Part shown: in pieces, positions 24,328-33,471 of the stretch
Layout: each line of letters opens with the position of its first letter
Numbering within the stretch: position 1 is the stretch's first letter
Assembly (NCBI GenBank): GCA_036563615.1
Contig: DATCMB010000023.1
Span: 186,001-250,000 of the forward strand
Direction: 5' to 3'
Source of the DNA: Candidatus Binatia bacterium
GTDB taxonomy: Bacteria > Desulfobacterota > Binatia > UBA12015
DNA length: 64,000 nt
Made by a program: the position numbers and the translations under genes
Notes under the pieces: model-generated
Seen by the model: only the letters and a program-made list of their open reading frames with translations
The model's database searches: none
Told to the model about the DNA's origin: nothing

Positions 24328-25577
24328 CGGCGGTCGGCGACGTCGCGCAGCCCGGGGTGACGGCGCCGGCGCCGCTCGTCACGACGACTCCCGGATCGCG
24401 CGCGGCGCGCATCGTCGGACGCCTGCGCAGCGAGCGTGTCCGAACGATCGCGCTGTTCGCCTTGATCGCGCTCGTCCTCGTCGCGGTCACGCCCGCGGAC
24501 AACGTCTACGACGGGCCGCTGCGGCTCGCGCGTGAGCTCGTCCAGGGACGCACCTACCTGCCGCAGTTCTACAAGTGGATCGAGATGTACCGCCACGACG
24601 GGCGCGACTACCTCGCGTACCCGCCGATGGTGAGCTTCGTCCTCGTCCCGTACGCGTGGCTCACGCGCGGCGAGCTCGGGCAGCCGCCGTTCAACTCGCT
24701 GCTGATCTTCGGCTCCGCGGTGCTGCTCTTCCGCCTGCTCCGCGGCCTCGACGGCATGGCGCAGCTCGCGCGTCCCGCGGTGGTCGCCTACGTGCTCGGC
24801 ACGCCGCTCCTGTACTCCGCGCACCGGGGCGACACCTGGCTGCTGATGCACGACGAGGGGAACTTCTTCCTGCTCCTCGCGTTGCTGCTCGCGTTCGTGC
24901 ACGAGCGCTGGTTCCTCGCCGGGCTCGCCTTCATGGTGGCGGTGCAGGTGCGCTACGTCATCGCGCTCGCGGGGCTGGTGTTCCTGCTGCGGCTCGCGTC
25001 GCTCGCTTGGCAGGAGCGCTCGCTCGCCGTGCTCGTGCGTCGCGGCGCGCTGTTCGCGCTCGGCGGCCTGCCGCCGCTGCTGCTCGTGCTCGCGTTCCAG
25101 TGGTCGACGCTCGGCGATCCGCTCATGTCGCCGTACGTCGCGGGCTGGAACCAGTGGGGTCTGCGCGGACCGCAGTTCTCGCTGCGCTACCTGCCGACCA
25201 ACTGGCCGACCTACACGTACGCCCACCCGGAGCTGCTGCCGACCTTCCCCTACCTGCGCTTCGGCCTCGAGGGACAGTCGTACTTCGTGATGAGCCCGTT
25301 CTTCCTCGGCGTCTTCCTGCTCGACTGGCGACGGCGCTTCGTGCGGTGGCTGCTGCCGAGCGCGGTCCTGATGCAGTGCTTCTACCTGGTCTACTTCGGG
25401 AGCGGTTACGCGCAGTTCGGCGCGCGCTACGCGCAGGACTTCTACCCGCTGCTGCTGCCGGTGGCGCTGAGCGCGTTCGCGCGCCCCGGACGGTGGTGGC
25501 GTCGCGTGCTCTTCGTGCTGATCGGCTACGCGGTCGCGCTCAACGCCTACGGCGTGTACGTCACCTCGCTCGGCTGA
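24324..25577 (+). CDS. Polytopic membrane protein, possible GT-C glycosyltransferase
   Basis: 417 aa, translationally coupled to the GT9 gene. About nine to ten hydrophobic helices are visible, beginning with RTIALFALIALVLVAVT. An external loop follows the first helix (PADNVYDGPLRLARELVQGRTYLPQFYKWIEMY), and there is a long periplasmic-type loop (YVAGWNQWGLRGPQFSLRYLPTNWPTYTYAHPEL). Topology and genetic linkage to an LPS glycosyltransferase fit a GT-C enzyme using a lipid-linked sugar, but the classical DxD/DE motif after the first helix is not clear. Treat it as an envelope-glycan membrane protein of unknown activity. Confidence 0.65.
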   Translation: MTAVGDVAQPGVTAPAPLVTTTPGSRAARIVGRLRSERVRTIALFALIALVLVAVTPADNVYDGPLRLARELVQGRTYLPQFYKWIEMYRHDGRDYLAYPPMVSFVLVPYAWLTRGELGQPPFNSLLIFGSAVLLFRLLRGLDGMAQLARPAVVAYVLGTPLLYSAHRGDTWLLMHDEGNFFLLLALLLAFVHERWFLAGLAFMVAVQVRYVIALAGLVFLLRLASLAWQERSLAVLVRRGALFALGGLPPLLLVLAFQWSTLGDPLMSPYVAGWNQWGLRGPQFSLRYLPTNWPTYTYAHPELLPTFPYLRFGLEGQSYFVMSPFFLGVFLLDWRRRFVRWLLPSAVLMQCFYLVYFGSGYAQFGARYAQDFYPLLLPVALSAFARPGRWWRRVLFVLIGYAVALNAYGVYVTSLG

Positions 25578-25616
25578 CGTCGGCATGCGCGCGTGGCGTG
25601 CGTTGAAAGGCTATCG

Positions 25617-27230
25617 GTGAAGCGCGAACATCCAGCCCCTGGCGTCGTGGCGAAAAGTGCGATCATCATCGGCGCGGGGCCGGCCGGGTTGACCGCCGCC
25701 TACGAGCTCCTCGAGCACACCGACGTGCGCCCGATCGTCCTCGAGGCGACGGACGACGTCGGCGGTCTCGCGCGCACCGTCAATTACAAGGGCAACCGCA
25801 TCGACATCGGCGGCCACCGCTTCTTCTCCAAGTCGGACCGCGTGATGGAGTGGTGGGAGAAGATCCTGCCCTTCGAGCTGCCCGGCAACGGCGACGGCGA
25901 GGTGCGGATCACCTACCAGAACAGCTCGCGCGCGGTCCGTGCGGCGCGGCCCGCGCCCGATCCGACGCAGACCGATCGCGTCATGCTGCTGCGGCCGCGC
26001 GTGTCGCGCATCTTCTTCCGCCGCCAGCTCTTCCCGTACCCGATCCAGCTGAGCGTCGGGACGCTGCGCAAGCTCGGCCTCGCCTCGGCGATCCGCATCG
26101 GGCTCAGCTACCTGCGCGTCCGCGTGGCGCCGCTGCGCGAGGAGCGCTCGCTCGAGGACTTCTTCATCAACCGCTTCGGCCGCGAGCTCTACCGCACCTT
26201 CTTCAAGGACTACACGGAGAAGGTTTGGGGCGTGCCGTGCAGCGAGATCAAGCCGGAGTGGGGCGCGCAGCGGATCAAGGGCGTGTCGATGGGGCGCGCG
26301 CTCTGGCACGCGGTGCGCTCGCTCTTGTTCCCGGATCAGTCGATCGAGCAGAAGAAGGCCGAGACCAGCCTGATCGAGCGCTTCCTCTATCCGAAGCTCG
26401 GTCCGGGGCAGCTCTGGCAGGAGGTCGCGCGCGAGGTGCGCGAGCGCGGCGGCGAGGTGCACCTCGGGTGGGAGGTCGATCGCGTGCACACCGCCGGTCG
26501 GCGCGTCGTCGCGGTCGAGGCGCGCGAGGTCCACAGCGGCGCGCGTCGCCGTCTCGACGGTGACTACTTCTTCTCGACCATGCCGGTGCGCGAGCTGGTG
26601 CGGGCGTTCGACGTCGAGCCACCCGCCGACGTCGCGCGCATCGCGGCGGGGCTCGTCTATCGCGACTTCATCACGGTCGGCCTGCTGCTCCGCAAGCTCA
26701 AAATCCGAGGGGAGGCGCGTCCCGGCATGCCGGACGGGCTCGTGCCGGACAACTGGATCTACATCCAGGAGCGCGACGTGAAGATCGGCCGCCTGCAGAT
26801 CTTCAACAACTGGAGCCCGTGGCTGGTGAAGGACCCGAGCACCGTCTGGGTCGGGCTCGAGTACTTCTGCAAGGAGGGCGACGAGCTCTGGAGCATGTCC
26901 GACGCCGACATGCTGCGCTTCGCCGCCGACGAGCTCGCGCGCATCGACGTCATCGACGCGTCCGACGTGCTCGACGGCGTCGTCATCCGGGTGCCGAAGA
27001 CCTATCCCGCCTACACCGGCACCTTCGAGGAGTTCGACCGCGTGCGCGAGTGGCTCGACCGCTTCGAGAACCTGTTCCTGGTCGGCCGCAACGGCATGCA
27101 CCGCTACAACAACCAGGACCACTCGATGCTCACCGCCATGGCCGCGGTCGAGAACATCCGCAACGGCGTCGTCGCCAAGGACAACATCTGGGCGGTGAAC
27201 ACCGAGGACGAGTATCACGAGGAGCGCTGA
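25617..27230 (+). CDS. FAD-dependent oxidoreductase, UDP-galactopyranose-mutase-like
   Basis: 537 aa. The start is a GTG at 25617, 6 nt after GAAAGG. The dinucleotide-binding motif IIIGAGPAGLTAAYELLE lies near the N-terminus, followed by LEATDDVGGLARTVNYKGNRIDIGGHRFFSKSD. The Rossmann fold plus GGHRFFSK pattern is shared with UDP-galactopyranose mutase-like and protoporphyrinogen-oxidase-like amine oxidases found in glycan loci. The C-terminal FLVGRNGMHRYNNQDHSMLTAMAAVENI closes the FAD site. Linkage to GT9 and a GT-C-like protein supports a role in polysaccharide or glycolipid synthesis. The exact reaction is unassigned. Confidence 0.82.
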   Translation: MKREHPAPGVVAKSAIIIGAGPAGLTAAYELLEHTDVRPIVLEATDDVGGLARTVNYKGNRIDIGGHRFFSKSDRVMEWWEKILPFELPGNGDGEVRITYQNSSRAVRAARPAPDPTQTDRVMLLRPRVSRIFFRRQLFPYPIQLSVGTLRKLGLASAIRIGLSYLRVRVAPLREERSLEDFFINRFGRELYRTFFKDYTEKVWGVPCSEIKPEWGAQRIKGVSMGRALWHAVRSLLFPDQSIEQKKAETSLIERFLYPKLGPGQLWQEVAREVRERGGEVHLGWEVDRVHTAGRRVVAVEAREVHSGARRRLDGDYFFSTMPVRELVRAFDVEPPADVARIAAGLVYRDFITVGLLLRKLKIRGEARPGMPDGLVPDNWIYIQERDVKIGRLQIFNNWSPWLVKDPSTVWVGLEYFCKEGDELWSMSDADMLRFAADELARIDVIDASDVLDGVVIRVPKTYPAYTGTFEEFDRVREWLDRFENLFLVGRNGMHRYNNQDHSMLTAMAAVENIRNGVVAKDNIWAVNTEDEYHEER

Positions 27231-27333
27231 GCGGGCGCTTCTGGCTGGCGGCCGAGGGCGAACTACGCTATGGGCTGAGCGCGAGTCGCCCGGTCCTCCG
27301 GGCCGACCGGCCGCCACGAATCGCGGAACTCCG

Positions 27334-28098
27334 TTGAAGAACGAGAAGACGAGCGCGCCACGCCGGTCGGGCGCACGCCGCATGGGCGCCGCCGCGACTG
27401 CGGCCCCCAGATCGCCGCGAGCCGGCGCGCGGGGTTCGACGCGACGCAAGCGCGGTCGGCGGCCGGGCAGCGTCTCCGGCGACCGTCGCGCGAACCGCCT
27501 GCCCGGGCGCGAGAGTCTGCTCGCCGCGGCGGCGAGCCTGTTCGCCGAACTTGGATATGACGCGGTGACCACGCGTCAGATCCTCGAGCGCGCCGGCGTC
27601 GAGGCGCCGTCGCTCTACCACCACTTCGGCAGCAAGCTCGGGCTCTACCGTGCGGTGCTGTCAGGCACGAGCGAGCCCTTCGTCGAGCGCTTCGCGCGCG
27701 TCGCGCGTCGCCTGCAGGCCGACCCGGACGCCGACGTGCACGAGGTCCTCGCGGAGCTCGTCTGGACGCTGTTCCGCGGCGCGCAGCTCAACCCCGAGAC
27801 CGTGCAGATCGCGATCTTCGAGGCCGCCCGTCCGGGGCCGCGGCGCTACGACGTGATCTCGGTCTGGGAGCAGCTGCGCGACGTGTTCAAGGGTGTCCTC
27901 GAGAGCGCACAAGCGTCCGGACGCCTCGTGATGCCCGCCGGAAACGCAGAGCTGGCCGCGAACCTGTTCATCGGCGCGGTCACCGTGCACCTCCAGCTGC
28001 GTCCGATGCACAAAGCGAAGGCGTTGACTCGACGGCTCGCACGACAGATCACGGATGCCATCGTCGAGGGACTGACGCCGCGATCGCAGCGCTCATGA
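27334..28098 (+). CDS. TetR-family transcriptional regulator
   Basis: 254 aa from a TTG at 27334; the ATG at 27382 is an alternative, and the first ~55 residues are a basic disordered extension. The HTH lies at about residues 62-105 (LLAAAASLFAELGYDAVTTRQILERAGVEAPSLYHHFGSKLGLYRAVL), an unambiguous TetR N-terminal domain. The remainder is a helical ligand-binding and dimerisation domain. Target genes are unknown; the upstream FAD gene is on the same strand, about 100 bp away. The basic N-terminal tail (RRKRGRRPG) resembles the AT-hook-like GRP core. Confidence 0.85.
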   Translation: MKNEKTSAPRRSGARRMGAAATAAPRSPRAGARGSTRRKRGRRPGSVSGDRRANRLPGRESLLAAAASLFAELGYDAVTTRQILERAGVEAPSLYHHFGSKLGLYRAVLSGTSEPFVERFARVARRLQADPDADVHEVLAELVWTLFRGAQLNPETVQIAIFEAARPGPRRYDVISVWEQLRDVFKGVLESAQASGRLVMPAGNAELAANLFIGAVTVHLQLRPMHKAKALTRRLARQITDAIVEGLTPRSQRS

Positions 28099-28669
28099 TC
28101 CGCCGCCGCCCGTCCGAAAATCGTTGCGCTGGTCCGCGAGCGCGCTGGCGTCGACGGCGGAATGCATGTAATGAGGGACGAAGCTCTTGACCCCGTCGTT
28201 CCCATATCTCGTGCTCGTGACGAGGAGGAAGCAGTAGCGCTCGCCCAACGAGAGCCCGCTCGGGCTCGATGCCGGATCTCGGCGTCAGATCTGGCTCGGG
28301 GCTTGCAGCGCACAGCGACTCACCAACGGGATCGGTTTGCCTCAACGAGTGCATCAGCAGCGCCAGCGACCGGCGTCGATCGGTCGATGGCGTCAAGTAG
28401 CGCGTCGGGATGCGGCGCGACGGCGTTCGGTGGAATGCCTGCTCACCGCGTCGGGCGTGCGCGGCGCGTGTGCTCGCCGCTCGCGTTGCCTCTGCTTTCG
28501 TGATGCACGTGGTGAAACGCTCGTCGCGGGCCGCGGAGCCTAAGCTTGATTTCACCGAATCTTCGTACTTGTCGGCGCTTGAAGCATCGTGCTACAGGCC
28601 GCCGATCGTTCCACTGGGAAGGCTGTGAAAGGCAGCCATGTTGCGGAAGCGAAGCCGAAAGGAAGGTTT
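28099..28669. other. Non-coding interval and probable long 5' leader of the RRM gene
   Basis: About 570 bp with no supported gene. Frames on both strands lack RBS and family-like sequence. From about 28540 the sequence becomes AT-richer (TTGATTTCACCGAATCTTCG, 28545-28564) and runs into the AAAGGAAGG ribosome-binding site of the RRM gene, so a regulated leader is plausible. A CGTCAAG heptamer sits at 28391-28397. I cannot define a fold or promoter. Confidence 0.4.
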
Positions 28670-29143
28670 GTGTCGAGAACCGCGTTTGTGGGTAATCTGA
28701 GTTTCTCCGCCACGGAAGAGGAGCTGACGTCGCTCTTCTCCGAGGTGGGTCCGGTCGTGAAAGCGAGGATCGGGACGGATCGCGAGACCGGACGCTCGAG
28801 AGGTTTTGCTTTCGTCGAATTCGCCAGTGAAGAAGCGTGCGCGGCCGCCATTCAGAAGCTGAACGGCCACGAGATGGGTGGCCGTCGGCTGCGCGTCAAC
28901 GACGCCGACGACAAGCCGCCGCCGCGGCCCGCTGGCGCGCCCGCGCCCGGTGGTTTTCGTCCGAACGGCTTCGCGCCGCGCGGCGGTGGTGATCGCTTCG
29001 CGCCGCGTAGCTTCGCGGCCGATCCGGCGCCGCAGCCGTACTTCGAGTCGCGCGGCGACGGCTACGACGACGGTCGCCGTCGCTCGAACTCGAAGGGCAG
29101 CCGCCGCGGCCTGCGGGCCCGCAAGCGCAGCCTCTGGAGCTGA
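28670..29143 (+). CDS. RNA-binding protein with one RRM domain and RG/P-rich tail
   Basis: 157 aa. The start is the GTG at 28670 with AAAGGAAGG 4 nt upstream; upstream in-frame codons lack this support. One RRM spans residues ~1-80, with RNP2 as AFVGNL and RNP1 as RGFAFVEF, both matching consensus. Beyond it the chain is low-complexity and rich in Arg, Gly, Pro and Phe, ending in a basic KGSRRGLRARKRS. Single-RRM proteins of this size in cyanobacteria and other bacteria are often cold- or stress-inducible RNA chaperones. That role here is inference. Confidence 0.93.
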   Translation: MSRTAFVGNLSFSATEEELTSLFSEVGPVVKARIGTDRETGRSRGFAFVEFASEEACAAAIQKLNGHEMGGRRLRVNDADDKPPPRPAGAPAPGGFRPNGFAPRGGGDRFAPRSFAADPAPQPYFESRGDGYDDGRRRSNSKGSRRGLRARKRSLWS

Positions 29144-29154
29144 GCCTGCGCGGC

Positions 29155-29181
29155 GCGCAACGTCGCAGCACGACGTTGCGC
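29155..29181 (+). terminator. Terminator-like hairpin after the RRM gene
   Basis: A perfect 11-bp stem, GCGCAACGTCG (29155-29165) with CGACGTTGCGC (29171-29181), closes a 5-nt loop (CAGCA), 12 nt after the RRM stop. There is no U-run, which is usual for hairpins in this window. Confidence 0.65.
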
Positions 29182-29295
29182 AGCTCGTGTAACGCTTGAC
29201 GCCCTGATTCAGCGCGGGCGTCGAGAGGGATTGCTCCCGCGCGCGGCCACGTGCCGCGCGCGGGAGGCACGCGTCGTGCTCTCGCACGGCGCGCG

Positions 29296-31296
29296 ATGGA
29301 GGCCCAGCCGCAGCCGCCGAAAGGCGTGCTTCGCACGGCGGCCGCCGCTCTGCTGATCGCGGCCGCGGTGCTCGGCGTCGTCGACGCGGCGCTCGCGCTC
29401 TGGCACAACCGCGCGATCGCGCCGCACGCGAGCGTGCCGCTATGCTTGACGGCGCCGTTCGTCGTCTGGCTCGTGCTGCTCGCACCGCTCGCGCTGCTGC
29501 TCGCTCTGGTGTCGAGCGCGACCCGGCGCGACGCGCGTGCGATGACGTCGGCGCTGCTCGCGCTCGGGTTCGCTGCGGCGCTGCTGCGGGTCGTTGCGGC
29601 CGTCGTCGCGAGCTGGCGCGGCGCGGGTGACGTGCGGCTCGCCGATGCGCTCGCGGTCGCGGCGCTGCCGCTCGCGGTGGGCGCGGGGCTCGGCGCGGAA
29701 GCCGCGATGCGCGCGCTGCTCGCGCGCTGCACCGGGCGACGTCTGAGGATCCTCGTCGCGCTCGCGCTCGGCGTGCACCTCGCCGCCGCGGCGGGCGTCG
29801 CGTGGCTCGTCCGGCGCGAGAGCCACGGCGTGATCGGCGACGTCCTCGCCGCGGCGCTCGGCCTCGGCGACGCGTCCGACGCCGAGGCGGCACCAACACG
29901 GCCGCGCCCCGGCGCCACTCCCGACGCCGAGGCGACGTCAGCGCGGGCGCGGCCCGCGCAGGATCGTCCGGCGACGGCGCGCCATCTCGTCCTCGTCACC
30001 ATCGACACCCTGCGCGCCGACCACCTCGAACCGCAGCACATGCCCGAGGCGAGCGCGCTCGCCGCCGCCGGGACGCGCTTTCGCGCCGCGTACTCGTCCG
30101 CACCGTGGACGCTGCCTGCGCTGGCGTCGCTGCTCACCGGCCTGCCCGCCGCCCGTCACGGCGCCGGGCTGCCGATCGGCGACGGACCGCTCGCGCGCAG
30201 CGCTCTGCCCGAAGCGCACGCGACGCTCGCGACCGTCCTCCAGGACGCCGGCTTCGAGACGCGCGCCATCGTGACCAACCCGTACCTCGGCCTCGGCTAC
30301 GGGCTCGGACGCGGCTTCGCTAGGTTCGAGAACGTCACGCTCGAGAGCGAGGCGCTGCTGACGCTGCAGCCGACGCTCGGCTTCTGGCTCGCGAGCCGCG
30401 CGTGGCCGCAGCTCGCGATCAGCGACCGCGGCGCTGCGGTGACGTCACGCGCGGCGCGCTTCCTGCGCGCGCGGACGAGCGAGCGCCGACTGTTCCTGTG
30501 GCTGCACTACGTCGACCCGCACGCGCCCTACGATGGTGCGACGCGCAGCTTCCGCGACGATCTGCTCGCCGGACCGGACGGCGTCTTGCCGCGCATGGCG
30601 CAGCTCCGCGCCGGCGAGATCCGTCCCGACGCGACCGGACGCGCGGCGCTGCGCGCCGCGTACGAGCGTGCGGTGCGCGCGGTCGATCACGAGGTCGGCG
30701 ACGTCCTGCGTCTGCTCGACGCGTCCGGGCTCGGCGACGACGCCGTCGTCGTGCTGACCGCGGACCACGGCGAAGAGCTCTGGGACCACGGCGGCGTCGA
30801 GCACGGCCACACGCTGTACGACGAGCTGATCCGCGTCCCGCTCGTCATCCGCTGTCCCGGCTGTCCGCGCGGCGTCGAGGTCGCTCAGTTGGTCGGAATC
30901 GAGGCGCTCGCCGCGACGCTGCTCGAGCTGCTCGGCGTCGCGCCGCCAGCCGCGATGTCGCCCGGCTTCGCCGCGCTGCTGCGCGGCGCGCCCTACGAGC
31001 CGCGCCCGGTGGTGAGCGAGAACCTGCTGTTCGCGGAGGAGCGCGTCGCGCTGCGCACCGAGCGCTTCACCTACGTCGCGTGGCCAAACGGCAAGGAGGA
31101 GCTCTACGACCGCGTGCGCGACCCGCACGAGCTGCGCGACCTCGCGGCGCGGACGCCGCTCGTGCGCCGCCACCGCGAGCAGCTCGCGCGGCTGCGCGTC
31201 ACGCCGCCCGACGTCGCCGCGCGCTCTCGTGCGCCAGCGCGTGGCGACGACGACCGCACGCGCCGAGCGCTGCGAGCGCTCGGCTACGTGCAGTGA
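29296..31296 (+). CDS. Membrane-anchored sulfatase/phosphotransferase-fold protein with Thr at the nucleophile position
   Basis: 666 aa from the ATG at 29296 (a GTG at 29251 is possible). Four or five hydrophobic helices occupy the first ~190 residues, then an Ala/Pro-rich linker, then an alkaline-phosphatase-superfamily domain. Metal-site motifs are VTIDTLRADHL, LWLHYVDPHAPY and TADHGEELWDHGGVEHGHT. The residue aligned with the catalytic Cys/Ser of true sulfatases (C/S-x-P-x-R) is T272 in SAPWTLPALASLLTG, and the Arg is Leu, so formylglycine formation is not expected. Thr nucleophiles are known in LtaS/OpgB/EptA-type phosphotransferases. A role in envelope glycan or lipid modification is plausible. 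Confidence 0.82.
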   Translation: MEAQPQPPKGVLRTAAAALLIAAAVLGVVDAALALWHNRAIAPHASVPLCLTAPFVVWLVLLAPLALLLALVSSATRRDARAMTSALLALGFAAALLRVVAAVVASWRGAGDVRLADALAVAALPLAVGAGLGAEAAMRALLARCTGRRLRILVALALGVHLAAAAGVAWLVRRESHGVIGDVLAAALGLGDASDAEAAPTRPRPGATPDAEATSARARPAQDRPATARHLVLVTIDTLRADHLEPQHMPEASALAAAGTRFRAAYSSAPWTLPALASLLTGLPAARHGAGLPIGDGPLARSALPEAHATLATVLQDAGFETRAIVTNPYLGLGYGLGRGFARFENVTLESEALLTLQPTLGFWLASRAWPQLAISDRGAAVTSRAARFLRARTSERRLFLWLHYVDPHAPYDGATRSFRDDLLAGPDGVLPRMAQLRAGEIRPDATGRAALRAAYERAVRAVDHEVGDVLRLLDASGLGDDAVVVLTADHGEELWDHGGVEHGHTLYDELIRVPLVIRCPGCPRGVEVAQLVGIEALAATLLELLGVAPPAAMSPGFAALLRGAPYEPRPVVSENLLFAEERVALRTERFTYVAWPNGKEELYDRVRDPHELRDLAARTPLVRRHREQLARLRVTPPDVAARSRAPARGDDDRTRRALRALGYVQ

Positions 31297-31338
31297 CGTC
31301 GACTACGTGTGAAAGATCTCGACGACGAGCGCGAGCCT

Positions 31339-32595
31339 TCAGCCGCCGACCGGCCCGACCGTCTGCTCGAGCCGCTTGCCGATGGTGTTCTCGTCCACCG
31401 GCTGGTTCAGCTTCTGCATCAGGACCGGGTACGAGTCGACCTCGGGAACCGGGTCGAGCTGATCGATCTTCGGCACCTTGGCGAGCGCCTTCTCGATGTA
31501 GGGCGCGAGCTCCTCGGCCTTCTGCTTGACGCGCTTCTCGTGGCGCTCCTTGAAGTCCGGCTGGATGCGCTTCGCGAAAAGCTCGAGCGACTCGCAGATG
31601 TGCTCGTGGCGGTTGTTGCCGCCCTGCTGGATGAAGATCACCTGGTCGACGCCCATCTCCTCGAACTTCTCGAGGTTCTCGCGCACCTGCTCGACGTTTC
31701 CGATGCCGCCGGTGGGCGCGAAGGGCTGGTTCCGATTCTTCTGGAAGTCCTCCCAGACGTTGAAGCGTCCGGGGACGTGCGTCCCGGTGATGTAGTAGTG
31801 CGCGAGCGCGTAGCCGAAGAACTGGAAGCCCTCGAGGCCGCGCTTGAGCGCCGTCTCGGAGTCCTCGTGGCACATGAAGCCGGTCACCATGGCCACGTTT
31901 GGATTGACGGCCTGTCCGATCGGCTCGCACTCGTTCTTGAAGGTCTCGTAGTACTCCTCGACCCAGTACTTGGCCTCGCTCGGGTCGATGAACGCGAAGG
32001 TGAGCGCGCCCATGCCGAGCTTCGCGGCGAGGCGGATCGTGGTGCGGTTCGAGCACGCGACCCACAGCGGTGGATGCGGACGCTGCACCGGCTTCGGCAC
32101 GATGTTGCGGTGCGGCATCGAGAAGTACTTGCCCTTGAAGCCGGGGTAGGGGTTCGCGGCGAGCATCTTGGCGGTCTCGCGCACCGCCTCCTCCCACATC
32201 TCGCGCTTCGCGATCGGGTCGACGCCGAAGCCCTCGAGCTCGAGCCGCGCGCTCGACTCGCCGGTGCCCCACTCGACGCGGCCGTTGCTCACCAGGTCGA
32301 GCGTCGCGATGCGCTCGGCGACGCGCGCCGGGTGGTTGTAGCCAGGCGGCATCAGCACGATGCCGTGCCCGAGGCGGATGTTCTTCGTCCGCTGGCTGCA
32401 CGCGGCGAGGAAGACCTCGGGCGCGGAGGAGTGCGAGTACTCCTCGAGGAAGTGGTGCTCGACCTCCCAGGCGTACTCGATGCCCAGTCGGTCGGCGAGC
32501 TCGACCTGCTCGAGCGCGTCCTGGAAGAGCTTGAGCTCGGCGCCCTCGTTCCACGGACGCGGCAGCTGGTGCTCGTAAAAGATGCCGAATTGCAT
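31339..32595 (-). CDS. LLM-class (bacterial luciferase-like) flavin-dependent oxidoreductase
   Basis: 418 aa, TIM-barrel luciferase-like monooxygenase family: MQFGIFYEHQLPRPW, LGIEYAWEVEHHFLEEYSHSSAPEVFLAACSQRTKNIRLGHGIVLMPPGYNHPARVAERIATLDLVSNGRVEWGTGESS and GVDQVIFIQQGG are classical. The enzymes use FMNH2 or F420H2 with O2 to hydroxylate or otherwise oxidise organic substrates. The start has RBS AAAGGAGAG inside the end of the upstream TetR gene, 2 bp after its stop, so the pair is an operon and the TetR protein probably controls it. The substrate is unknown; xenobiotic or hydrocarbon derivatives are common in this family. Confidence 0.93.
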   Translation of the reverse strand: MQFGIFYEHQLPRPWNEGAELKLFQDALEQVELADRLGIEYAWEVEHHFLEEYSHSSAPEVFLAACSQRTKNIRLGHGIVLMPPGYNHPARVAERIATLDLVSNGRVEWGTGESSARLELEGFGVDPIAKREMWEEAVRETAKMLAANPYPGFKGKYFSMPHRNIVPKPVQRPHPPLWVACSNRTTIRLAAKLGMGALTFAFIDPSEAKYWVEEYYETFKNECEPIGQAVNPNVAMVTGFMCHEDSETALKRGLEGFQFFGYALAHYYITGTHVPGRFNVWEDFQKNRNQPFAPTGGIGNVEQVRENLEKFEEMGVDQVIFIQQGGNNRHEHICESLELFAKRIQPDFKERHEKRVKQKAEELAPYIEKALAKVPKIDQLDPVPEVDSYPVLMQKLNQPVDENTIGKRLEQTVGPVGG

Positions 32596-32597
32596 GG

Positions 32598-33317
32598 CTA
32601 GGACTCTCCTTTCGAATCACCTCGCCGCGCGGCCTTGCGCGCGGCGCGCTGCTGCGGCAGCGGCATCGGTGTGGTGAGCGCGATGAGGCCGCCGATGGTG
32701 AAGCGCACGAGGCCGTCGATCAGCTTCGCGCGGATCTTCTCGCGCTCGCGCGGCGGACGGTCGAGGTAGTCGAGCACGGTCGCGAACGTGGTCGCGCTGA
32801 TGAGCTCGGCGGCGAGCCTCAGCACCTCGTCGCCGCCGCGCGGGTGGATTCCGGCGCGCCGGTAGTCGGCGGCCAGGCTCTCGATCCAGCGACGATGGTT
32901 GTCGCGCAGGTAGGCGCGCACGCGCGGGTCCTCGCTCTCGCGCTCGCGCATCATGATGCGGAACAGGTCGTCGTTCTGCTCCGCGATGCGGAACACGGTC
33001 TCGAAGGAGTGCCGCGCGATCTCGCCGGGCTCGCTTTCCGGACGCGGCCGGTGCGCCTCCTGGATCATCGCGAGAAACGTGCGCGAATGGTCCTCGAGGA
33101 TCGCGAGCAGCAGATCGGTCTTGTCGCGGAACTGGTGGTAGAACGAGCCGACCGAGACACGAGCGGGGACGAGGATGTCCTCCTTGAGGTTCGCGCCCGC
33201 GTGTCCCTTGCGCGCGAAGACGCGGCGTCCGACGGCGAGGAGACGCGCGCGCGTCCGCTCGCGGGACGTCGCGCGGGCTGCCGCACCGCCGCGAAGTGGA
33301 GCCGCCTGGCCCGCCAT
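32598..33317 (-). CDS. TetR-family regulator of the LLM oxidoreductase operon
   Basis: 239 aa. The HTH spans residues ~20-65 (TRARLLAVGRRVFARKGHAGANLKEDILVPARVSVGSFYHQFRDKTDLLLAIL), a clear TetR domain, although the usual DIA-x-x-AGVS is replaced by DILVPARVS. The effector domain follows, and the C-terminus is basic. The gene is first in an operon with the LLM monooxygenase. Its start codon touches a large concentric palindrome at 33319-33356, a probable autoregulatory operator. No RBS precedes the ATG, so leaderless or near-leaderless translation is possible. Confidence 0.92.
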   Translation of the reverse strand: MAGQAAPLRGGAAARATSRERTRARLLAVGRRVFARKGHAGANLKEDILVPARVSVGSFYHQFRDKTDLLLAILEDHSRTFLAMIQEAHRPRPESEPGEIARHSFETVFRIAEQNDDLFRIMMRERESEDPRVRAYLRDNHRRWIESLAADYRRAGIHPRGGDEVLRLAAELISATTFATVLDYLDRPPREREKIRAKLIDGLVRFTIGGLIALTTPMPLPQQRAARKAARRGDSKGES

Positions 33318-33318
33318 G

Positions 33319-33356
33319 TTGCTAGAATAAAGGTTCTAGAATCCTCAGTCTAGCAA
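33319..33356. promoter_or_regulatory. Concentric palindromic operator, probable TetR site
   Basis: Outer arms TTGCTAGA (33319-33326) and TCTAGCAA (33349-33356) share their centre (33337/33338) with an inner perfect palindrome TTCTAGAA (33334-33341). It begins 1 bp upstream of the TetR start codon and lies 116 bp upstream of the divergent lipoprotein gene at 33472. The nested symmetric CTAGA half-sites fit binding of one or two TetR dimers. That it represses both directions is inference. Confidence 0.75.
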
Positions 33357-33471
33357 GGGCGTGCGCGAACGGTCGCTGTGGGCTCGCAACGGCCCGAGAA
33401 ACGACGCGAGCAGGCCGGGAAAACGAGGACGTCGCGTTGAACCGCGCCGCGCTGGCGCATATTCGACCTCG

